DNA of 64,000 bases from JAGSPQ01 sp038206395 (GCA_038206395.1 JBBRAX010000003.1:1-64000), one strand, 5' to 3'. Shown: positions 1 through 9,602, counted from the first letter of the stretch. Made by a program: numbers and translations. The notes: generated by a model from the letters alone, not told the origin.

Positions 1-336
1 CTCAACGAAAGTGAAGCGCTGAAGATGTCTGACAAGCTGAAGGCGTTCGAAGAGAAGCGGCGCCCGGTGCGCGAAGGCATGGGGGACTCGCTGCGGATTC
101 TCAAAGCAGCGGCCGATGGGGACGCGACGGCAGCCGCGAAGGTCGACGGCGCGGTGCAGAAGCTGTTCGACGGCCGGCAGCAGATGGCGGCGATGGACAA
201 AGAGATGTTCGCCGGGTTGTCGCAGGGGCTGGCTCCGCAGAAGCGGGCGCAGCTGGCGATCTTCCTCGCGAAGTTCCACGCCGAAGCGAAGGGCTGGAAA
301 GGTGGCAAGGGCCGTCACCACAAAGACCGCGGCTGA
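1..336 (+). CDS. Spy/CpxP-like periplasmic metal/stress protein (5' end missing)
   Basis: The reading frame is open from the first base of the window; eight codons (LNESEALK) precede the first in-window ATG at 25, so the start probably lies upstream. The visible part is about 110 residues, helical and charged, with a KRRPVREGM stretch, a DGRQQMAAMDKEMFAGLS helix and a conserved-looking end LAPQKRAQLAIFLAKFHAE, then a Gly/Lys/His tail. This resembles the C-terminal half of Spy/CpxP-type periplasmic proteins (heavy-metal sensor or chaperone family), where LTPEQRA-like segments are typical. Family placement is by pattern only. It lies 27 bases before a quinone oxidoreductase gene on the same strand. 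Confidence 0.6.
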   Translation, partial: LNESEALKMSDKLKAFEEKRRPVREGMGDSLRILKAAADGDATAAAKVDGAVQKLFDGRQQMAAMDKEMFAGLSQGLAPQKRAQLAIFLAKFHAEAKGWKGGKGRHHKDRG

Positions 337-363
337 ACGGTCAGTTCTATACAGTCGCGTTCC

Positions 364-1413
364 ATGACGAACGCGATCCGGTTTCACAAGACGGGTGGTC
401 CTGAAGTGCTGGTGTTCGAGCCGGTGGAAGTGCCGGCCCCATCGGCAGGGGAAGTGCGGTTGAGGCAGACGTTCGTCGGAGTGAACTTCCTCGACGTCTA
501 CAACCGCACCGGCCTCTACCCGACGACGCTGCCAATGGTGCTCGGTTCCGAAGGAGCCGGTCGCGTCATCGCCCTCGGGTCAGGTGTCACGTCGCTGAAG
601 GTCGGTGACCGCGTCGCGTACGGCACGATTCCCGGCGCGTGGTCCGAAGAGCGCAACGTGCCAGCCGAGGCGCTGGTGAAGATTCCCGAAGGCGTGTCTG
701 ACGCGGTCGCAGCAGCGGTGATGTTGAAGGGAATGACGGCCGAGTACCTGGTGCGCCGGGCGTATGCGGTGAAGAAGGGAGACACGGTGTTGTTCCACGC
801 GGCCGCAGGCGGTGTCGGCTCGATCGCGACCCAGTGGGCGAAGGCGCTGGGCGGCCGGGTGATTGGAGCGGTGTCCACACCCGAGAAGGCCGCGCTCGCC
901 AAAGCAAACGGCTGCGAGCAGGTGGTGGTGACGAAGCAGCGGAACTTCGTGACGGAAGTGAAGGCGTTCACGAAGAGCGTGGGCGTGAACGTGGTCTACG
1001 ACTCGGTGGGCGCGGAGACTTTCGACGGGTCACTGGCGTGCCTCAAGTCGCGCGGGACGCTGGTGTGCTTTGGGCAGTCGTCGGGGAAAGTTCCCCAGCT
1101 CGATGTCGGCAGGCTCGGGGGCGAACGCTCGCTGTACGTCACCCGGCCTTCGCTTCATGCGTACGTGCACACGCGGCAGGAGCTCGAGACCAGCTCGGCG
1201 GCGCTGTTCGAAGGGCTCGCGAAGGGGTGGCTCAAGGTGCCGCCGCCGAAGCAGTTCGCGCTGAAGGACGCGGCCGACGCGCAGCGGTTGCTCGAGTCGC
1301 GGCGGTCGACCGGGTCGATTGTGCTGAAGGTGGATGAGGTCGCTTTCGCCGCGCCTTCTGCCGCCGCGAAGAAGAAGAAGGCTGCCCCCGCGAAGAAGAA
1401 GGCGAAGAAGTGA
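364..1413 (+). CDS. Zinc-less quinone oxidoreductase (MDR superfamily)
   Basis: A 349-residue medium-chain dehydrogenase/reductase of the NADPH:quinone reductase type. The N-terminal GroES-like part has the family pattern around residues 38-63 (VGVNFLDVYNRTGLYP, then PMVLGSEGAGRV). The Rossmann part carries the nucleotide-binding loop AAAGGVGS near residue 150, and GxNVVYDSVGAETFDGSL near residue 215. The zinc ligands of alcohol dehydrogenases are absent, as expected for this branch. The usual fold ends near residue 325; a Lys/Ala-rich tail of about 20 residues (AAAKKKKAAPAKKKAKK) follows and may be disordered. Predicted role is cytosolic NADPH-dependent reduction of quinones or enones. ATG 364 gives a full-length N-terminus. 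Its stop overlaps the next start as GTGA. Confidence 0.85.
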   Translation: MTNAIRFHKTGGPEVLVFEPVEVPAPSAGEVRLRQTFVGVNFLDVYNRTGLYPTTLPMVLGSEGAGRVIALGSGVTSLKVGDRVAYGTIPGAWSEERNVPAEALVKIPEGVSDAVAAAVMLKGMTAEYLVRRAYAVKKGDTVLFHAAAGGVGSIATQWAKALGGRVIGAVSTPEKAALAKANGCEQVVVTKQRNFVTEVKAFTKSVGVNVVYDSVGAETFDGSLACLKSRGTLVCFGQSSGKVPQLDVGRLGGERSLYVTRPSLHAYVHTRQELETSSAALFEGLAKGWLKVPPPKQFALKDAADAQRLLESRRSTGSIVLKVDEVAFAAPSAAAKKKKAAPAKKKAKK

Positions 1414-1922
1414 AGCCGACGGGTGCGGCCTTGGTGGTGATGCTCGTGGGCTGTGGGGTGAAGCCGGCGCCAGCGAAGGATGCGGGGTTTCTGACCGCTC
1501 CGGGGCTCATGGGCGTGCACGTCGCGACGTGTGAAGACGCGACGTGCGGCAACGGGCTCAACCCGCCGCTGGGTGGGAACCACTGCCCGTCGTGGCTGCC
1601 GTGCCGGAAGTATGACCTGCCACAGCAGCGCTGCCAGTGGATCCACAACCTCGAGCACGGCCACGCGGTGCTTGCGTACAACTGTCCTCAGGGTTGCCCC
1701 GAAATCGTCAACGACCTGAACGCGCTGTGGCAATCGCTGCAGGCGAACCCCACCCGCAAGCGCATCCTGGTCACGCCAGACCCGAACCTTCCGTACAAGG
1801 TCGCCGCAATCGTCTGGGGCTTCGGCTGGCAGGGCGACACTTTCGACGCCGCGGCGATCAACGACGTGCTCTCGCGTCAAGACGAGCAGGCTCCCGAGGC
1901 GTTTCTGGGCTGCGCCGAATGA
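1410..1922 (+). CDS. DUF3105-family lipoprotein
   Basis: A 170-residue protein starting at GTG 1410, overlapping the preceding stop by four bases. The N-terminus (MKPTGAALVVMLVGC) is a short lipoprotein signal with lipobox LVGC. The body matches DUF3105: a PPLGGNHCPSWLPCRKYD segment followed by IHNLEHGHAVLAYNC, in which the paired histidines and glutamate look like a metal or cofactor site. It also has several cysteines (CEDATCGNG, CPQGC). The function of DUF3105 is not established. Coupling to the quinone reductase suggests co-expression but gives no firm job. Confidence 0.7.
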   Translation: MKPTGAALVVMLVGCGVKPAPAKDAGFLTAPGLMGVHVATCEDATCGNGLNPPLGGNHCPSWLPCRKYDLPQQRCQWIHNLEHGHAVLAYNCPQGCPEIVNDLNALWQSLQANPTRKRILVTPDPNLPYKVAAIVWGFGWQGDTFDAAAINDVLSRQDEQAPEAFLGCAE

Positions 1923-1943
1923 AAGAGGTAAGGCACCCGCCGA

Positions 1944-2678
1944 ATGCGACTCTTCGGCATCGGCGACACGCACCTCCCATCGACGCGGGAAAAAACGATG
2001 GACCGCTTTGGTTGGGCGGAACATCCGCTGCCGCTGCAGCGCGCGTGGGACGCGAAGGTGACGGCAGACGACGTCGTCATCGTCGCGGGCGACATCAGCT
2101 GGGGCACGCGGCCCGCCGAGGTGATGGAAGACCTGAAGTGGCTCGACGCGCGGCCCGGCAAGAAGGTGCTGCTGCGCGGGAACCACGACTTCTGGTGGGG
2201 CGACTCCACCGCGAAGCTGAAGCGCCTGTTCGAGCCGTTCTCGACTTTCGTCGGCTTTCTGCAGAACTCCGCCGTCGAGGTCGGCCCGTGGCTCATCGCC
2301 GGCACGCGGCTGTGGACGGTGCCCGAGGCGCCGCCGATGCCGGGCGGAGAGATGGGCGACGAGGCCCCGAAGACGGACTACGTCGAGCGCGAAGTGCGAC
2401 GGCTCGGCTTGAGCATCGACGACGCGAACAAGAAGCAGGCGGCGAACCCAGGCCTCACCCGCGTCGTCGCGGTGCATTTTCCCCCGCTGTATTCGAACGC
2501 ACTCGAGACAGCGTTCTCGAAGGTGATCGAGGCGTGGAGCCCGAAGGTCTGCATCTATGGCCACCTGCACGGGCCCGGAATTCCGGCCGGCTTCACGGGA
2601 GAACGCGCGGGCGTGAAGTACGTGCTCGCGTCGTGCGATGCGGCGGGGTTTTCACCCGTGCTGCTGCTCGAGTCGTAA
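1944..2678 (+). CDS. Calcineurin-like metallophosphoesterase
   Basis: A 244-residue cytosolic metallophosphoesterase. All signature blocks are present in order: GDTH near residue 7, GDIS near residue 50, GNHD near residue 79, a lone catalytic histidine in AVHFPP near residue 180, and GHLHG near residue 211. These ligate the two metal ions used for phosphoester hydrolysis. The protein resembles the small predicted phosphohydrolases of bacteria rather than a nucleotidase with large accessory domains. Substrate is not predictable. It lies 21 bases after the DUF3105 gene and directly abuts the next gene, so it is probably within one transcript. Confidence 0.85.
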   Translation: MRLFGIGDTHLPSTREKTMDRFGWAEHPLPLQRAWDAKVTADDVVIVAGDISWGTRPAEVMEDLKWLDARPGKKVLLRGNHDFWWGDSTAKLKRLFEPFSTFVGFLQNSAVEVGPWLIAGTRLWTVPEAPPMPGGEMGDEAPKTDYVEREVRRLGLSIDDANKKQAANPGLTRVVAVHFPPLYSNALETAFSKVIEAWSPKVCIYGHLHGPGIPAGFTGERAGVKYVLASCDAAGFSPVLLLES

Positions 2679-3674
2679 TTGGCGTCGCGGTTCTCGCTGC
2701 AGCTGCCGTGGAAGCCCGACGACCTGTACCGGGTGCCCACGCCCGATGGCGCGCGCATCGCGCTCGGCCGCTACAACCCGCGCGGACAACGCCGCTTCCT
2801 CACTCCCATCATTCTCTGCCACGGCCTCGGCGCCAACCGCTTCGACCTCGACTTCGACGAGCGCTACTCGCTGGCCCAGTTCCTCGCGCGACGCGGCTTC
2901 GAGACCTGGGTGCTCGAGCTGCGCGGACGCGGCATGGCGGGTAAGCCACTCGACGCCACCTTCGATGACCAGGCCCAGCACGACGTCGGTACCGCGCTGC
3001 GCACGGTGTTGAGTGCGGGCACCGCAAAGGACGCCTTGTGGGTCGGGCACAGCAAGGGCGGGCTGGTGGCGTACGCGCACCTGGCGCGGCACCCAGCCGC
3101 TCCGATTCGAGCGATGGCGACGCTCGGCACTCCGATTACTTTCGAGCACCAGGTCGGGGTCCAGCAGCTCGTGCGTGCCGCCGCTCCGCTGTTCAAGGCG
3201 AACCTGCTCCCGATGCGGCTGGCGACGCGGGTGCTCGCTCCGTTCGGGCTGCCGCCGTGGCCCATCGGTGGGTACCTCGCGAACGCGGACAACATGGAGC
3301 CGCAGGTGGTTCGGCAGGCCATCTCGAACGTGAGCGCCGACATTCTCGGCGGCGTGGCGCGGCAGTTTCAGCGGTGGATCAACTCGGGAAAGATGGATGG
3401 CGAAGACGGCTTCGACTACCGCGCGGCGCTGGCGAACGTGAAGGTGCCGCTGCTGTTGATGGCGGGGCCGAGAGACGGGCTCGCTCCGCCGGCGGCGGTG
3501 GTGCAGACGCGAAAGCTGTGGGGCGGGCCGACGGAGTACGTGCTGCTCGCGCGCTCGGCCGGCTTCAGCGCGGACTACGGGCACGGCGACCTGACGCTCG
3601 GCCGCAGCGCGCCCGACGAGGTGTTTCCGTGCGTCGCCGAGTTCTTCGAGAGGTACGCCGAACCAATCGCTTAG
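2679..3674 (+). CDS. Alpha/beta hydrolase
   Basis: A 331-residue alpha/beta hydrolase read from TTG 2679, immediately after the preceding TAA with no spacer. The fold markers are visible: oxyanion-side LCHGLGANRFD near residue 47, the nucleophile elbow GHSKG near residue 123, an acid in AGPRDGLAPP near residue 266, and a histidine in DYGHGDLTLG near residue 300. It resembles lipase or acyl-esterase-like members that act on large hydrophobic substrates, but the substrate is unknown. No signal peptide is seen. The stop codon overlaps the convergent stop of the RND gene by four bases. Confidence 0.8.
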   Translation: MASRFSLQLPWKPDDLYRVPTPDGARIALGRYNPRGQRRFLTPIILCHGLGANRFDLDFDERYSLAQFLARRGFETWVLELRGRGMAGKPLDATFDDQAQHDVGTALRTVLSAGTAKDALWVGHSKGGLVAYAHLARHPAAPIRAMATLGTPITFEHQVGVQQLVRAAAPLFKANLLPMRLATRVLAPFGLPPWPIGGYLANADNMEPQVVRQAISNVSADILGGVARQFQRWINSGKMDGEDGFDYRAALANVKVPLLLMAGPRDGLAPPAAVVQTRKLWGGPTEYVLLARSAGFSADYGHGDLTLGRSAPDEVFPCVAEFFERYAEPIA

Positions 3675-6600
3675 ACGCCTGCAGCGGCCTGCCCTTGCCG
3701 TGGTTCGGCGGTTCGGAGCTCACGCCGCCGCCACAGGAAGTAGATGGGTGGGTAGACGAGCAGCTCCATCGCGAAGCTGGTGACGAGTCCACCGACCATT
3801 GGCGCGGCGATGCGCTTCATCAGGTCGGCACCCGTGCCTGACGACCACATGATGGGCAGCAGGCCGAGCATCGCGGCGCACACGGTCATCGCCTTGGGCC
3901 GCACCCGTTTGACCGCGCCGTGAATGATTGACTCGACGAGATCTTTCTCGGTGTTCAGCAGCCCCTTCTTCTTGAACTCCTCGTGCGACAGGTCGAGGAA
4001 CAACAGCATGAAGACACCCGTCTCGGCGTCGAGGCCCATCAGGGCGATCATCCCCACCCAGACCGCGATCGAGACGTTGTAGTCGAGCGCCCACAGCAGC
4101 CAGACCGCGCCCACCGCCGAGAACGGAACTGCCATCATCACCACCGTCGCCTTGAAGGCCGAGCGGGTGTTCAGGTAGAGGAGCGCGAAGATCAGCACCA
4201 GGGTCAGCGGGAGGATGAGCTTCAGCCGCTCTTTCACCCGCAGCATGTTCTCGTACTGGCCGCTCCACACCATCGAGTAGCCGGTCGGAAGGGTGACGGC
4301 CGCCGCGACGGCGCTCTTGGCCTGCTCGACGTAGTGGCCGACGTCAATCTGAGCGGTGTCGAAGTCGACATAGACGTAGCCCGCCAGCAGGCCGTTCTCG
4401 TCGCGGATCATTGCGGGCCCGTGCGCGAGCACCACGTCGGCGATCTCCTCCATCGGAATCTGGCCTTGCCCGCTGGGCAGCGGCAGCAGCACTCGCCTCA
4501 GCGCCTGCAGATCGTCGCGGTAGTCGCGCGCGTAGCGCACGTTGATCCCGTAGCGCTCGCGTCCCTCGACAGTGACCGACTGGTTGTCACCGCCGACAGC
4601 GGTCATCACCATCAGGTTGGCGTCGTCGATCGACAGGCCGTACCGGGCGAGCCGATCGCGCTTGAGCACGAAGTCGAGGAAGAAGCCGCCCGCGACCCGC
4701 TCTGCGTAGGCGCTGCGGGTGCCAGGCACCTTCGAGACCGCGGCCTCGGCCTCCTTGGCGATCTTCTCGATCGTCGCCAGGTCGGCGCCGAGGATCTTGA
4801 TCCCCACCGGCGTGCGAATGCCGGTCGAGAGCATGTCGAGCCGACCCTTGATTGGCATCGTCCAGGCGTTCGAGATTCCCGGCAGCTGCAGGGCCCGGTT
4901 CATCTCGTCCTCCAGCTCGCCGTCGGTGATCCGGTCGCGCCAGAAGGTTCGCAGGACCCCCTTGAGCCACCCTGGCGCCCACGAAGAGTACCAGCGCGGG
5001 TGCTCGCGCCACTCGGCCTCGGGCTTGAGCAGCACCGTCGTCTCCATCATCGTGAAGGGCGCTGGATCCGTGGACGTGTTGGCCCGCCCCGCCTTGCCGA
5101 AGACGCGCGAGACCTCGGGGAAGGTCATCAAGATTTTGTCCTGCAGCTGCAGCGCCTTCTCGGCCTCGGCCACCGACATCCCCGGCTCGACCGCCGAGGG
5201 CATGAAGAGAATCGTCCCCTCCCGAAGCGGCGGCATGAACTCTGAGCCCAGCTGCAGGTACACCGGTACGGTGCTGATCACGATCAGCAGCGCTGCCGTG
5301 ATGGTCGCCTTCGGGTGGCGCAGCACGAACCGGCACGGCGGCTCATAGAGGCGGTGCAGCGCCCGGCTGATCGGGTGTCGCTCTTCCGAGCGGTAGGTGC
5401 CGACGAGCAGCGCGGTGGCGATCGAAGCCAGGATCCGCGGCCGGAAGGTGAACGGCTCGATGCGGGCGAACAACATCCGCAGCGCCGGGTCGAGGGTGAT
5501 CGCGAGCAGCGCGGCGGTCGCCATCGTCAGGTTCTTCGAGAACGCGAGCGGCCGGAACAGCCGCCCTTCCTGGTCGATCAAGGTGAACACCGGCATGAAC
5601 GCGACCGCGATCACCAGCAGTGAGAAGAAGACCCCCGGGCCGACCTCGAGCAGCGCCGCCAGTCGCACTTGATGGAAGTCGCCCTTCTTTCCGTCTTTCT
5701 GCCAGTGGTGAATCTTGTTGTAGGCGTTCTCGACCTCGACGATCGCGCCGTCGACGAGGACCCCGATTGAGATCGCGATCCCCGCCAGTGACATCAGGTT
5801 GGCGTCGATGCCCATCAGCTTCATCGGAATGAAGGCCAGGGCCACCGAGACGGGGATGGTGACGATCGGGATCACCGACGAGGGAAAGTGCCAGAGGAAG
5901 ATGAGGATGATGATCGAGACGACGATGATCTCTTCCAGCAGCTTGTCTTTGACGGTGGTGATCGCCCGCTCGATCAGCTCCGAACGATCGTAGGTCGTGA
6001 CCACCTCGACGCCGCTGGGCAGCGAAGGCTTCACCTCTTCAAGCTTCGCCTTGACGCGGTTGATCACCTCGAGCGCGTTCTCGCCCGCCCGCATCACCAC
6101 GATCCCGCCCACCACGTCGCCCTTGCCGTTGTAGTCGGCGATGCCGCGGCGCATCTCGGGGCCAAGCTCGACGGTGGCGACGTCTTTGATCAACACCGGG
6201 GTGCCGCCCTCGGCGCGCAGGACGATGTTCTCGATGTCGTGAATCGATTTGACGTACCCGCGCCCGCGCACCATGTACTCGCGGCCAGACAGCTCGACCA
6301 GGCGCCCGCCGACGTCGTTGTTGCCGGTGCGAACTGCCTGAATCACCGCGTCCAGTGGGAGCTTGAATGACACCAACTGGGTGGGGTTGACGGTGACCTG
6401 GTACTGGCGCACCTGCCCGCCGATGGTGGCGACCTCTGAGACCCCGGGCACGCTCTGCACCGCGTAGCGCAGGAACCAGTCCTGGTAGGACCGAAGCTCG
6501 TCAGACGAGTGCTTTCCGCTGTTGTCGACCAGCGCGTATTGAAAGACCCACCCGACGCTGGTGGCGTCTGGGCCGAGCTCGACCTTCACTCCCGGCGGCA

Positions 6601-6958
6601 GCTGGGCGGTGATCTTCGAGAGGTACTCGAGCACGCGCGATCTTGCCCAGTACAGATCCGTGCCGTCCTCGAAGATGACGTAGACGTAGCTGAAGCCGAA
6701 GTCCGAGAACCCGCGAATCGCCTTGACCCGGGGCGCTCCGAGCAGCGCGGTGGTGATCGGGTAGGTGACCTGGTCCTCGACGAGATCAGGGCTGCGATCC
6801 CAGCGCGTGTAGATGATCACCTGGGTGTCCGAGAGGTCGGGCAGCGCATCGAGCGGGATGGTGCGCATCGACCACCAGGCGAAGCCGAGCGCGACGAGCG
6901 TCGCTCCGATGACGAGGAAGCGGTTGTGGGCCGAGAAGCGGATGACGGCCTTGATCAT
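3671..6958 (-). CDS. cusA: CusA/CzcA-type heavy-metal RND efflux pump
   Basis: A 1095-residue inner-membrane RND transporter of the heavy-metal-efflux branch, slightly longer than E. coli CusA. It begins with the usual helix (NRFLVIGATLVALGFAWWSM) and PLDALPDLSDTQVI. The proton-relay helix has IGVLVDGAIVEVEN near residue 400, matching the Asp and Glu of this branch. The porter region has GRANTSTDPAPFTMMET and a MPIKGRLDMLSTGI block where CusA-type methionines lie. The C-terminal half has GLDAETGVFMLLFLDL. It would export Cu(I)/Ag(I), or possibly Zn/Co/Cd, with the adaptor and outer-membrane channel encoded next to it. Its ATG overlaps the cusB stop, so the three genes form one coupled operon. 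Confidence 0.9.
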   Translation of the reverse strand: MIKAVIRFSAHNRFLVIGATLVALGFAWWSMRTIPLDALPDLSDTQVIIYTRWDRSPDLVEDQVTYPITTALLGAPRVKAIRGFSDFGFSYVYVIFEDGTDLYWARSRVLEYLSKITAQLPPGVKVELGPDATSVGWVFQYALVDNSGKHSSDELRSYQDWFLRYAVQSVPGVSEVATIGGQVRQYQVTVNPTQLVSFKLPLDAVIQAVRTGNNDVGGRLVELSGREYMVRGRGYVKSIHDIENIVLRAEGGTPVLIKDVATVELGPEMRRGIADYNGKGDVVGGIVVMRAGENALEVINRVKAKLEEVKPSLPSGVEVVTTYDRSELIERAITTVKDKLLEEIIVVSIIILIFLWHFPSSVIPIVTIPVSVALAFIPMKLMGIDANLMSLAGIAISIGVLVDGAIVEVENAYNKIHHWQKDGKKGDFHQVRLAALLEVGPGVFFSLLVIAVAFMPVFTLIDQEGRLFRPLAFSKNLTMATAALLAITLDPALRMLFARIEPFTFRPRILASIATALLVGTYRSEERHPISRALHRLYEPPCRFVLRHPKATITAALLIVISTVPVYLQLGSEFMPPLREGTILFMPSAVEPGMSVAEAEKALQLQDKILMTFPEVSRVFGKAGRANTSTDPAPFTMMETTVLLKPEAEWREHPRWYSSWAPGWLKGVLRTFWRDRITDGELEDEMNRALQLPGISNAWTMPIKGRLDMLSTGIRTPVGIKILGADLATIEKIAKEAEAAVSKVPGTRSAYAERVAGGFFLDFVLKRDRLARYGLSIDDANLMVMTAVGGDNQSVTVEGRERYGINVRYARDYRDDLQALRRVLLPLPSGQGQIPMEEIADVVLAHGPAMIRDENGLLAGYVYVDFDTAQIDVGHYVEQAKSAVAAAVTLPTGYSMVWSGQYENMLRVKERLKLILPLTLVLIFALLYLNTRSAFKATVVMMAVPFSAVGAVWLLWALDYNVSIAVWVGMIALMGLDAETGVFMLLFLDLSHEEFKKKGLLNTEKDLVESIIHGAVKRVRPKAMTVCAAMLGLLPIMWSSGTGADLMKRIAAPMVGGLVTSFAMELLVYPPIYFLWRRRELRTAEPRQGQAAAGV

Positions 6959-8259
6959 CGGGCGGGCTCGACAGCCACGGGTCCTGCCGACATCTCGGCC
7001 AGCGAGGCGCGCAGCCGTGACTCAGAGTCGATCAAGAAGTTCGCGCGGGTCACGACCCGCTCGCCTTCGTCCAGCCCGTCGAGGATCTCAGTGAAGGTGC
7101 CGTCGCGCGCTCCCAGCTTGACCCGGCGGGGCTGAAACTTGCCCTCGCCGACGGCCACGAAGACGACCTTGTCGGTGCCCGAGTCGATGATCGCGTCGGT
7201 CTGCAGTCGCAGCCCCTCGCGCGGCGTCCCGTGAAGAACCACCTCGCCGAACATCTCGGGCCGCAGGTCGCCCTTGGGGTTGGGGAAGGTGAGGCGCACC
7301 TTGACCGTGCGCGACTTCGGGTCGAGCAGCGGGTCGATGAACACCACCGCGCCCGTGAACTCCCGGTTCGGGAACGCAGTGAGCATCAGGGTGGCGGTCA
7401 TCCCCTCTTTGATGAAGCGCAGCTCGGACTCGTAGACGTCGGCCAGCACCCACACCGACGAGAGGTCGACGATCTCATAGGGCATCGCGCCGGCGTCGAG
7501 CTTCATCCCCTCGACGATGTCCTTCCTCGTCACCACCCCGGCCAGCGGCGAATAGAAGGTGAGCGTCTTGGTGGGCTGCCCGTCGCGAGCGATTCTGTCG
7601 ATCTCCGACGGGGGGACATCCCACAGCGCCAGCTTGCGTCGCGCGGCCGCGACCAGCGTCTCGCCATCGCCCATCACTGCGCCTCCTGCCTTCGCCAGCG
7701 CACCCCGGGTCTTCAGCGCGAGCAGAAACTCTTCCTGGGCCGAGAGCAGCTCCGGGCTGTAGATCGAGAACAGCGGGTCACCCTTCTTGACCCGCTTGCC
7801 GACGAAGTCGACGTAGACCCGCTCGACGAAGCCGGGGACCTTCAAGTTGATGTGCCTCACCCGGGTCTCGTCGATCGCGATCCGCCCGACGGTGCGCCAG
7901 GCCCCGCCGATGGGGCCCGCCTTCACCTCGACGGTCTTCAGGCCGATCAGCTGCTGCCGGCTCGGGTCGATGTCGACCGTCGCCATCCCGGGCACCGTCG
8001 GGGCGTCGTTGGCTTCGCCCTCGTACACGGGCAGGTAGTCCATTCCCATCTCGTCCTTTCGCGCGATCGGTGACGTCTGCCGCGCGTTCATCGGTGAGCG
8101 GTAGAAGAGGACCTTTCGCTCGGCTGTCTCGCCGCTCTGGCTGGCGACGGGCGGGCCGCTCGCTGCGCGCGACAGCAACAGCACCGCCCCGGTGGCGATG
8201 GCTGCGCTGACCAGCGCCACCCCAATCAACGCCATTGGGCCGAACCTGCGCTTGCTCAC
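6955..8259 (-). CDS. cusB: CusB-type periplasmic adaptor with heavy-metal-binding domain
   Basis: A 434-residue membrane-fusion protein. The frame is open far upstream, but GTG 8259 is preferred: it overlaps the upstream cusC stop as GTGA and gives VSKRRFGPM followed by a membrane anchor (ALIGVALVSAAIATGAVLLL). Residues 50-75 hold a heavy-metal-binding-domain variant, YRSPMN then KDEMGMDYLP, typical of CusB-like adaptors and Met-rich, suiting Cu(I)/Ag(I). The rest has the barrel-sandwich segment (VPGFVERVYVDFVGKRVKKGDPL), a helical hairpin (LLSAQEEFLLALKTR) and beta-barrel (VWVLADVYESELRFIKEGM). It bridges pump and outer-membrane channel. Confidence 0.88.
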   Translation of the reverse strand: MSKRRFGPMALIGVALVSAAIATGAVLLLSRAASGPPVASQSGETAERKVLFYRSPMNARQTSPIARKDEMGMDYLPVYEGEANDAPTVPGMATVDIDPSRQQLIGLKTVEVKAGPIGGAWRTVGRIAIDETRVRHINLKVPGFVERVYVDFVGKRVKKGDPLFSIYSPELLSAQEEFLLALKTRGALAKAGGAVMGDGETLVAAARRKLALWDVPPSEIDRIARDGQPTKTLTFYSPLAGVVTRKDIVEGMKLDAGAMPYEIVDLSSVWVLADVYESELRFIKEGMTATLMLTAFPNREFTGAVVFIDPLLDPKSRTVKVRLTFPNPKGDLRPEMFGEVVLHGTPREGLRLQTDAIIDSGTDKVVFVAVGEGKFQPRRVKLGARDGTFTEILDGLDEGERVVTRANFLIDSESRLRASLAEMSAGPVAVEPAR

Positions 8260-9602
8260 ATCTCGCTCCCGCCGGTCGCATCCATCGACACGACCGGGAT
8301 TTGTGGCAGCTCGACCGCGGAGAGGGTGACCTCGGCCTCGGCGATCAGCACCCGGTGCGCGGCCGCGATCGCTTGCAGGTAGCCCTCTTGATCCGCAATC
8401 AGACCGGCGTTGGCTTCCAGCACCGAGGCAAAGGTGAGCCGGCCGACCTTGTACTGCGACAGGGTGCTCTCGGTGGTGGCCTGCGACTGCACCAGCAGGC
8501 CCTGCTCGTAGAGCTCGATGGTCTGGACCAGGGCGGAAAAAGCCGCGCGCCGCTCGGCCGTGCGCAGCCGCAGCTGCTGCTCGAGGGCGGTGACCGCGCG
8601 TTCTGCTGCGCTCGACCAGGCCCGATTCTCGGCGACCGCGCGGCGCTGCTTGCTGCCAGCGAACACCGGCAGCGGCGCCGCCACTGTCACCAGCCACATC
8701 GGGGGCAAGGTGGTGCCGCGAATCATCACGCCCACGCCCAGCCGGAGGTCGGGGTAGTAGCCCCGGTCGGCGAGCGCCACCGCAGTGTCCGCGCGGGTAA
8801 TCCCCAGCCGGGCCGCGGCCAGCTCGGGGCTCAAGGCGAGGGCGGTCGCGGCGTCGAAGCGGGCCGCCAGCGGGGCGAGGGAGGGGAGCTCTCGGACGTG
8901 GGTCGAGGTCTCGATTGGCTCGTCGAGCGGGTGGTCGCGAAGGCGGTTGAGCCGCTGCACCCGGGTGCGCTCTTCGGCCTGGAGCGCGAAGCGGCGCTGC
9001 TTGAGCCGGTTGCGCTCGAGCTGGGCGCGAAGGACGTCCGACTGGGCGGCGTCGCCCGCCTCGTAGCGCGCTCGCGCGGTGGCAAACGACTGTTCCCAGA
9101 TTGCGTCGAGCTGATCGAGCAGCTGCAGCCGGTCGCGGGTCAGCACGAGCTCGAGGTAAGCCCGGCGAACCTCCGCTTCCGTGGACAGCTGCACCCGCAC
9201 CACGGCCAGGGAAGCCTGCTCTGCGCCGAGCTGGGCGAGCTGCTGGCTCAGGCTGAGCTTGCCGGGCCAGGGAACTGTCTGGGCCACCATCAGCGAGACG
9301 AAGCTGGTCGGCTCTCGCCCAATCTCGAGGCTGGTGAAACCGTCATTCTGGATTCCGACCTGGAGCACGGGATCCGGAAACGCGCCGGCCTGGGGCACGC
9401 GCTCGCCCTGGGCCCGGACCTCGGCCTGCGCCCGCGCGAGCTCGGGCCGGGCGGCGAAGCTGTCGTCGATCAGCCGACGCAGGGTTAAGTCAGCCGCCAG
9501 TGGAGGCTGCAGCGGCTCGGCGTCGGCAGGCCACGACAGCACCAGCAGCCCGAACACAGCCCGGGCCAGCGCCCCTGCGCAGGTTTTGCACTGGCTGCCC
9601 AT
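8256..9602 (-). CDS. cusC: TolC/CusC-type outer-membrane efflux channel
   Basis: A 448-residue outer-membrane efflux protein. ATG 9602 was chosen because it yields a signal peptide (ALARAVFGLLVLSWPADA) directly before the mature helical domain; the frame upstream is low-complexity Arg/Pro/Ser sequence and overlaps the divergent promoter region. Two TolC-family repeats are visible: the first beginning LTLRRLIDDSFAARPELARAQAEV with LVLTRDRLQLLDQLD, the second beginning AATALALSPELAAARLGI with EQGLLVQSQATTESTLSQYKVG. First gene of the cusCBA operon; no metal-sensing regulator is encoded next to it. Confidence 0.85.
   Translation of the reverse strand: MGSQCKTCAGALARAVFGLLVLSWPADAEPLQPPLAADLTLRRLIDDSFAARPELARAQAEVRAQGERVPQAGAFPDPVLQVGIQNDGFTSLEIGREPTSFVSLMVAQTVPWPGKLSLSQQLAQLGAEQASLAVVRVQLSTEAEVRRAYLELVLTRDRLQLLDQLDAIWEQSFATARARYEAGDAAQSDVLRAQLERNRLKQRRFALQAEERTRVQRLNRLRDHPLDEPIETSTHVRELPSLAPLAARFDAATALALSPELAAARLGITRADTAVALADRGYYPDLRLGVGVMIRGTTLPPMWLVTVAAPLPVFAGSKQRRAVAENRAWSSAAERAVTALEQQLRLRTAERRAAFSALVQTIELYEQGLLVQSQATTESTLSQYKVGRLTFASVLEANAGLIADQEGYLQAIAAAHRVLIAEAEVTLSAVELPQIPVVSMDATGGSEM

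Noticed and set aside
3983..5245. Long plus-strand open frame opposite cusA
   Set aside because: It lies entirely within the well-supported RND gene, is His/Arg/Asp-rich as expected for an antisense shadow in GC-rich DNA, and matches no family.
8260..8697. Upstream extension of cusB to 8697
   Set aside because: It overlaps cusC on the same strand and reads as low-complexity Arg/Gly/Ala; the GTGA overlap at 8256-8259 marks the real start.
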